A stretch of 37,970 nucleotides of DNA from Saprospiraceae bacterium. Lineage in GTDB: Bacteria > Bacteroidota > Bacteroidia > Chitinophagales > Saprospiraceae. The first letter of the stretch is position 1. Every line of letters begins with the position of its first letter. The stretch covers positions 1 through 37,970 of the forward strand of contig JALWKB010000195.1 in NCBI GenBank assembly GCA_026996805.1. The letters run 5' to 3'. Positions 36,701 through 37,970 of this stretch are shown here, piece by piece. Below the pieces are notes generated by a model, which worked only from the letters and a program-made list of their open reading frames with translations, searched no databases and was not told the origin of the DNA. Both the position numbers and the translations under genes were made by a program.

Positions 36701-37970
36701 ACAAGACTGTCTAAGCTGATAGCTGGATCAATCGAATAGAAGATGTTGTCGACATACATTATCGGTCGAAACTCATAGGGGAAGAAATTTGCCATCTCTG
36801 GATTCATGCGGAGGAGGTAGTAATTGTTTGCATTGGAGGGGCTACAGGGTGTGATATCGGGGGGAGATCCGAGCTGTTGTACCGTAAAGGTCAATTTACC
36901 CAAGAGAATCGTATCGATGTATTCGCCACAATAAAATGGTTGGTGGTCGTACGCATCGGTAAAGAGATAGCAGCGCGATTTAAACTGTAAGAGCAGGCCG
37001 TGGGAATAACTCAAAATGGTGGAGACGACAAAGGTCAGAGTAATGTCGATGCTATCTCCGTCTTCGAAGTAGAGGTCATCGGGGAGTCCGCATCCCCTTG
37101 TCTTGAGATAATCGGGATGGAAGACGACCGATATTGCTGTCGATGATGAGGCATTTCTGACGCTTGTATTGCAAATGTTTAACTCTCCTTGGCCGGCGAT
37201 GTAATCGAGACTATCCGAACTGCATCGATACACAGCTCCCGTACTGCGGTCCACAATGCGGATGGATGCATGTTCGAAGGCGAAAAAGTCCGGATGTAAT
37301 CCGCTTTGTACGTACAGCCTTTGGTATTGGAGGGTTGGATCATCGCTAACGACACGTCCTTTAAAGTGCAGTTGTAAAGTGTCGTATTCGAGGTAGCGAT
37401 GGTGGTTGACGCTGTTGGGATTGGCTCGCACGAGGGGTGTATCGGCCAATCGGTCATTGTCTTCGTCGGCATAGCCGAGCGAAAGGCGTTCGATCTTGGC
37501 CGTAAAATCCACGTATCCCGGTGCGTATTGTACGAGGGTATCGCCCCCATGGCATGCAATTTCCGTCTCTAAGGAGGAGGATCTGCGCGTGTATCCGCAG
37601 ATGTCTTCTTCGTCCTCAATGGGGCAGGTGGAAAAGAATATTATAAAGCAGTGTTCGGTGACGACTTCTAATTCTTGGATAAGAGGGCCGCTCGGGCATG
37701 AGCTCTTAATGTGTAACAATTCGGTCAGCGAGTCTCGCTGAAGGCAGGGTGTGTCGCAGTTGAGCTGTACGGCGAGGTAACCGCGAAGCGTATCGCTATC
37801 AAACGGCAATCGATATACGGCAAAGACAATTTTATGCCCGGGTTCCCCTTCGACATCGATTCTATCGGGTACGCGGCCTCCAAGGAGAAATTGCTCGGGC
37901 AAGGGCTCAAAACCACAGGGGACATGGTAGACTATTCCCAACTGTCCGGAAGTATAACGCGTCAGCCCAC
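33742..37970 (-). CDS. Giant secreted/adhesin-like protein with T9SS type-B (gliding motility-associated) C-terminal sorting domain; N-terminus outside the window
   Basis: C-terminus VFVPNAFSPNGDGVNDLLYVRGQNIDEIYFAIYDRWGEKVFET...WDGSFKDKPLPPDVYAYYLRVRC..KGNVTILK. The frame stays open through 37970; the track's start at 37941 is a TTG preceded by open codons GLTRYTSGQ. Confidence 0.93.
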   Translation of the reverse strand, partial: GLTRYTSGQLGIVYHVPCGFEPLPEQFLLGGRVPDRIDVEGEPGHKIVFAVYRLPFDSDTLRGYLAVQLNCDTPCLQRDSLTELLHIKSSCPSGPLIQELEVVTEHCFIIFFSTCPIEDEEDICGYTRRSSSLETEIACHGGDTLVQYAPGYVDFTAKIERLSLGYADEDNDRLADTPLVRANPNSVNHHRYLEYDTLQLHFKGRVVSDDPTLQYQRLYVQSGLHPDFFAFEHASIRIVDRSTGAVYRCSSDSLDYIAGQGELNICNTSVRNASSSTAISVVFHPDYLKTRGCGLPDDLYFEDGDSIDITLTFVVSTILSYSHGLLLQFKSRCYLFTDAYDHQPFYCGEYIDTILLGKLTFTVQQLGSPPDITPCSPSNANNYYLLRMNPEMANFFPYEFRPIMYVDNIFYSIDPAISLDSLVLLFYYDTTDYNPFIVKKQHILPTFTPVTREWSFPQSYSPLALDEAYNVLILPYITLRNCHDLARGFQDSVQRIRIITNNVPPAVYFYRFNRPELVRHQWSHSYTFDEELDYLQFKMQIPQTKLRSTSARASWKGIITTLDSALGEVRFKILHKSPQLKNVRIIDNTGRVFHQRGNIITVHPLTNSIQTLTIVADNQGCDWQYLTLISAWACDTTGDFFTRACAIDTFRLSVKSFPPELEMDVLASFDEMDLCDTLRYIELHLWNANRGAAYEVELDLFLPKGFRLLEDQLSYVFDSIGVIQPLPSPQQLSSGIYRWNLTEVIDSFRIDGWPGVGHPLSKITIRLVGYLNCDFQPGSFVYFKVKGRNNCFKPTNTVRRNSPPIRVRLADPPNQWVSFDSSRVTPDTLWCKDRITVHVQLNASAPFADGDKIQLTLPRGFTYVPRSLRALQNFTPREPKQTATGSGTLLEWNAREVTIGHTDIAFRIALSVDIDSLPCEQYDIFLATTHRNSALCKATGDTCSIDVITGSATLPIVVEKLRIERIVWDSFILDREEGPLLCFRLHGISGLHNIPIDKMRVLLKADRTGDGPSDDDVTLGDWPIPVEVSGDSGYLCYDYFFLHAFLYCYLYLELPSEGNCLCNTRYAPFVLNKQLQHYRDTLCPGQSLTIGIDPVHEQYFEWTGPNIDCPNCPSIKIVHNFANDTSFTQRYILTVYDSAYHIDSIHCQWQYVYDITYLPQYGLHFDTHQICVGDSIVLSVDDPRLHDVRWYSQGADTIAQRRITLHPTRDVSWYVAYTDTNGCAGTSQVDIEVLNVDSQAYAIAPDTTIFKGGKAQLWINGEGTFRWSPEESLSCTNCKDPEASPDTTTTYTVFIVDTNGCTTALQVTVFVLPPPCDPTSVFVPNAFSPNGDGVNDLLYVRGQNIDEIYFAIYDRWGEKVFETYDLHTPWDGSFKDKPLPPDVYAYYLRVRCIGGEEFVKKGNVTILK

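Noticed and set aside
1-37970. tRNA/rRNA genes, transposases, integrases, phage genes
   Set aside because: No T-loop-like GGTTCRAAYCC in a cloverleaf context, no IS-type ORF and no integrase motif recognised on either strand.

Overview
The window looks like a Bacteroidota (Saprospiraceae-like) chromosomal segment. Supporting signs are type IX secretion markers, a MoaC-MoaB fusion, LytTR and REC-CRP two-component systems, and a TAnnTTTG-type promoter. I see no rRNA, tRNA, CRISPR array or transposase.

Contents from left to right:
- A left-truncated secreted protein on the minus strand. The ORF track misses it because its stop lies outside the window.
- A large protein combining a peptidase-MA-like region, a TolB-like propeller and a surface-antigen barrel.
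- A DASS/SLC13 transporter.
- A LytS/LytTR-type two-component pair with a propeller sensor.
- mtaB, a HAD phosphatase and an M23 peptidase.
- A SprE/PorW-like T9SS lipoprotein.
- A PAP2 / M50-CBS / AMP nucleosidase / tadA minus-strand operon.
- A soluble PAS kinase plus a REC-CRP regulator.
- Two trans-sulfuration PLP enzymes flanking a His-rich outer-membrane receptor.
- A small membrane-anchored protein with exact 5-residue KCGxG cysteine arrays.
- An M15 peptidase and a molybdenum-cofactor cluster (moeA <-> modE-moaD-moeB/rhodanese-moaE-moaCB-moaA).
- An iodotyrosine-deiodinase-like nitroreductase.
- A giant T9SS type-B protein truncated by the right edge.

The most interesting candidate is the KCGxG-array protein at 26362..26862. 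It resembles HvfA/bufferin-type MNIO (DUF692) RiPP metallophore precursors but has no modifying enzyme nearby.
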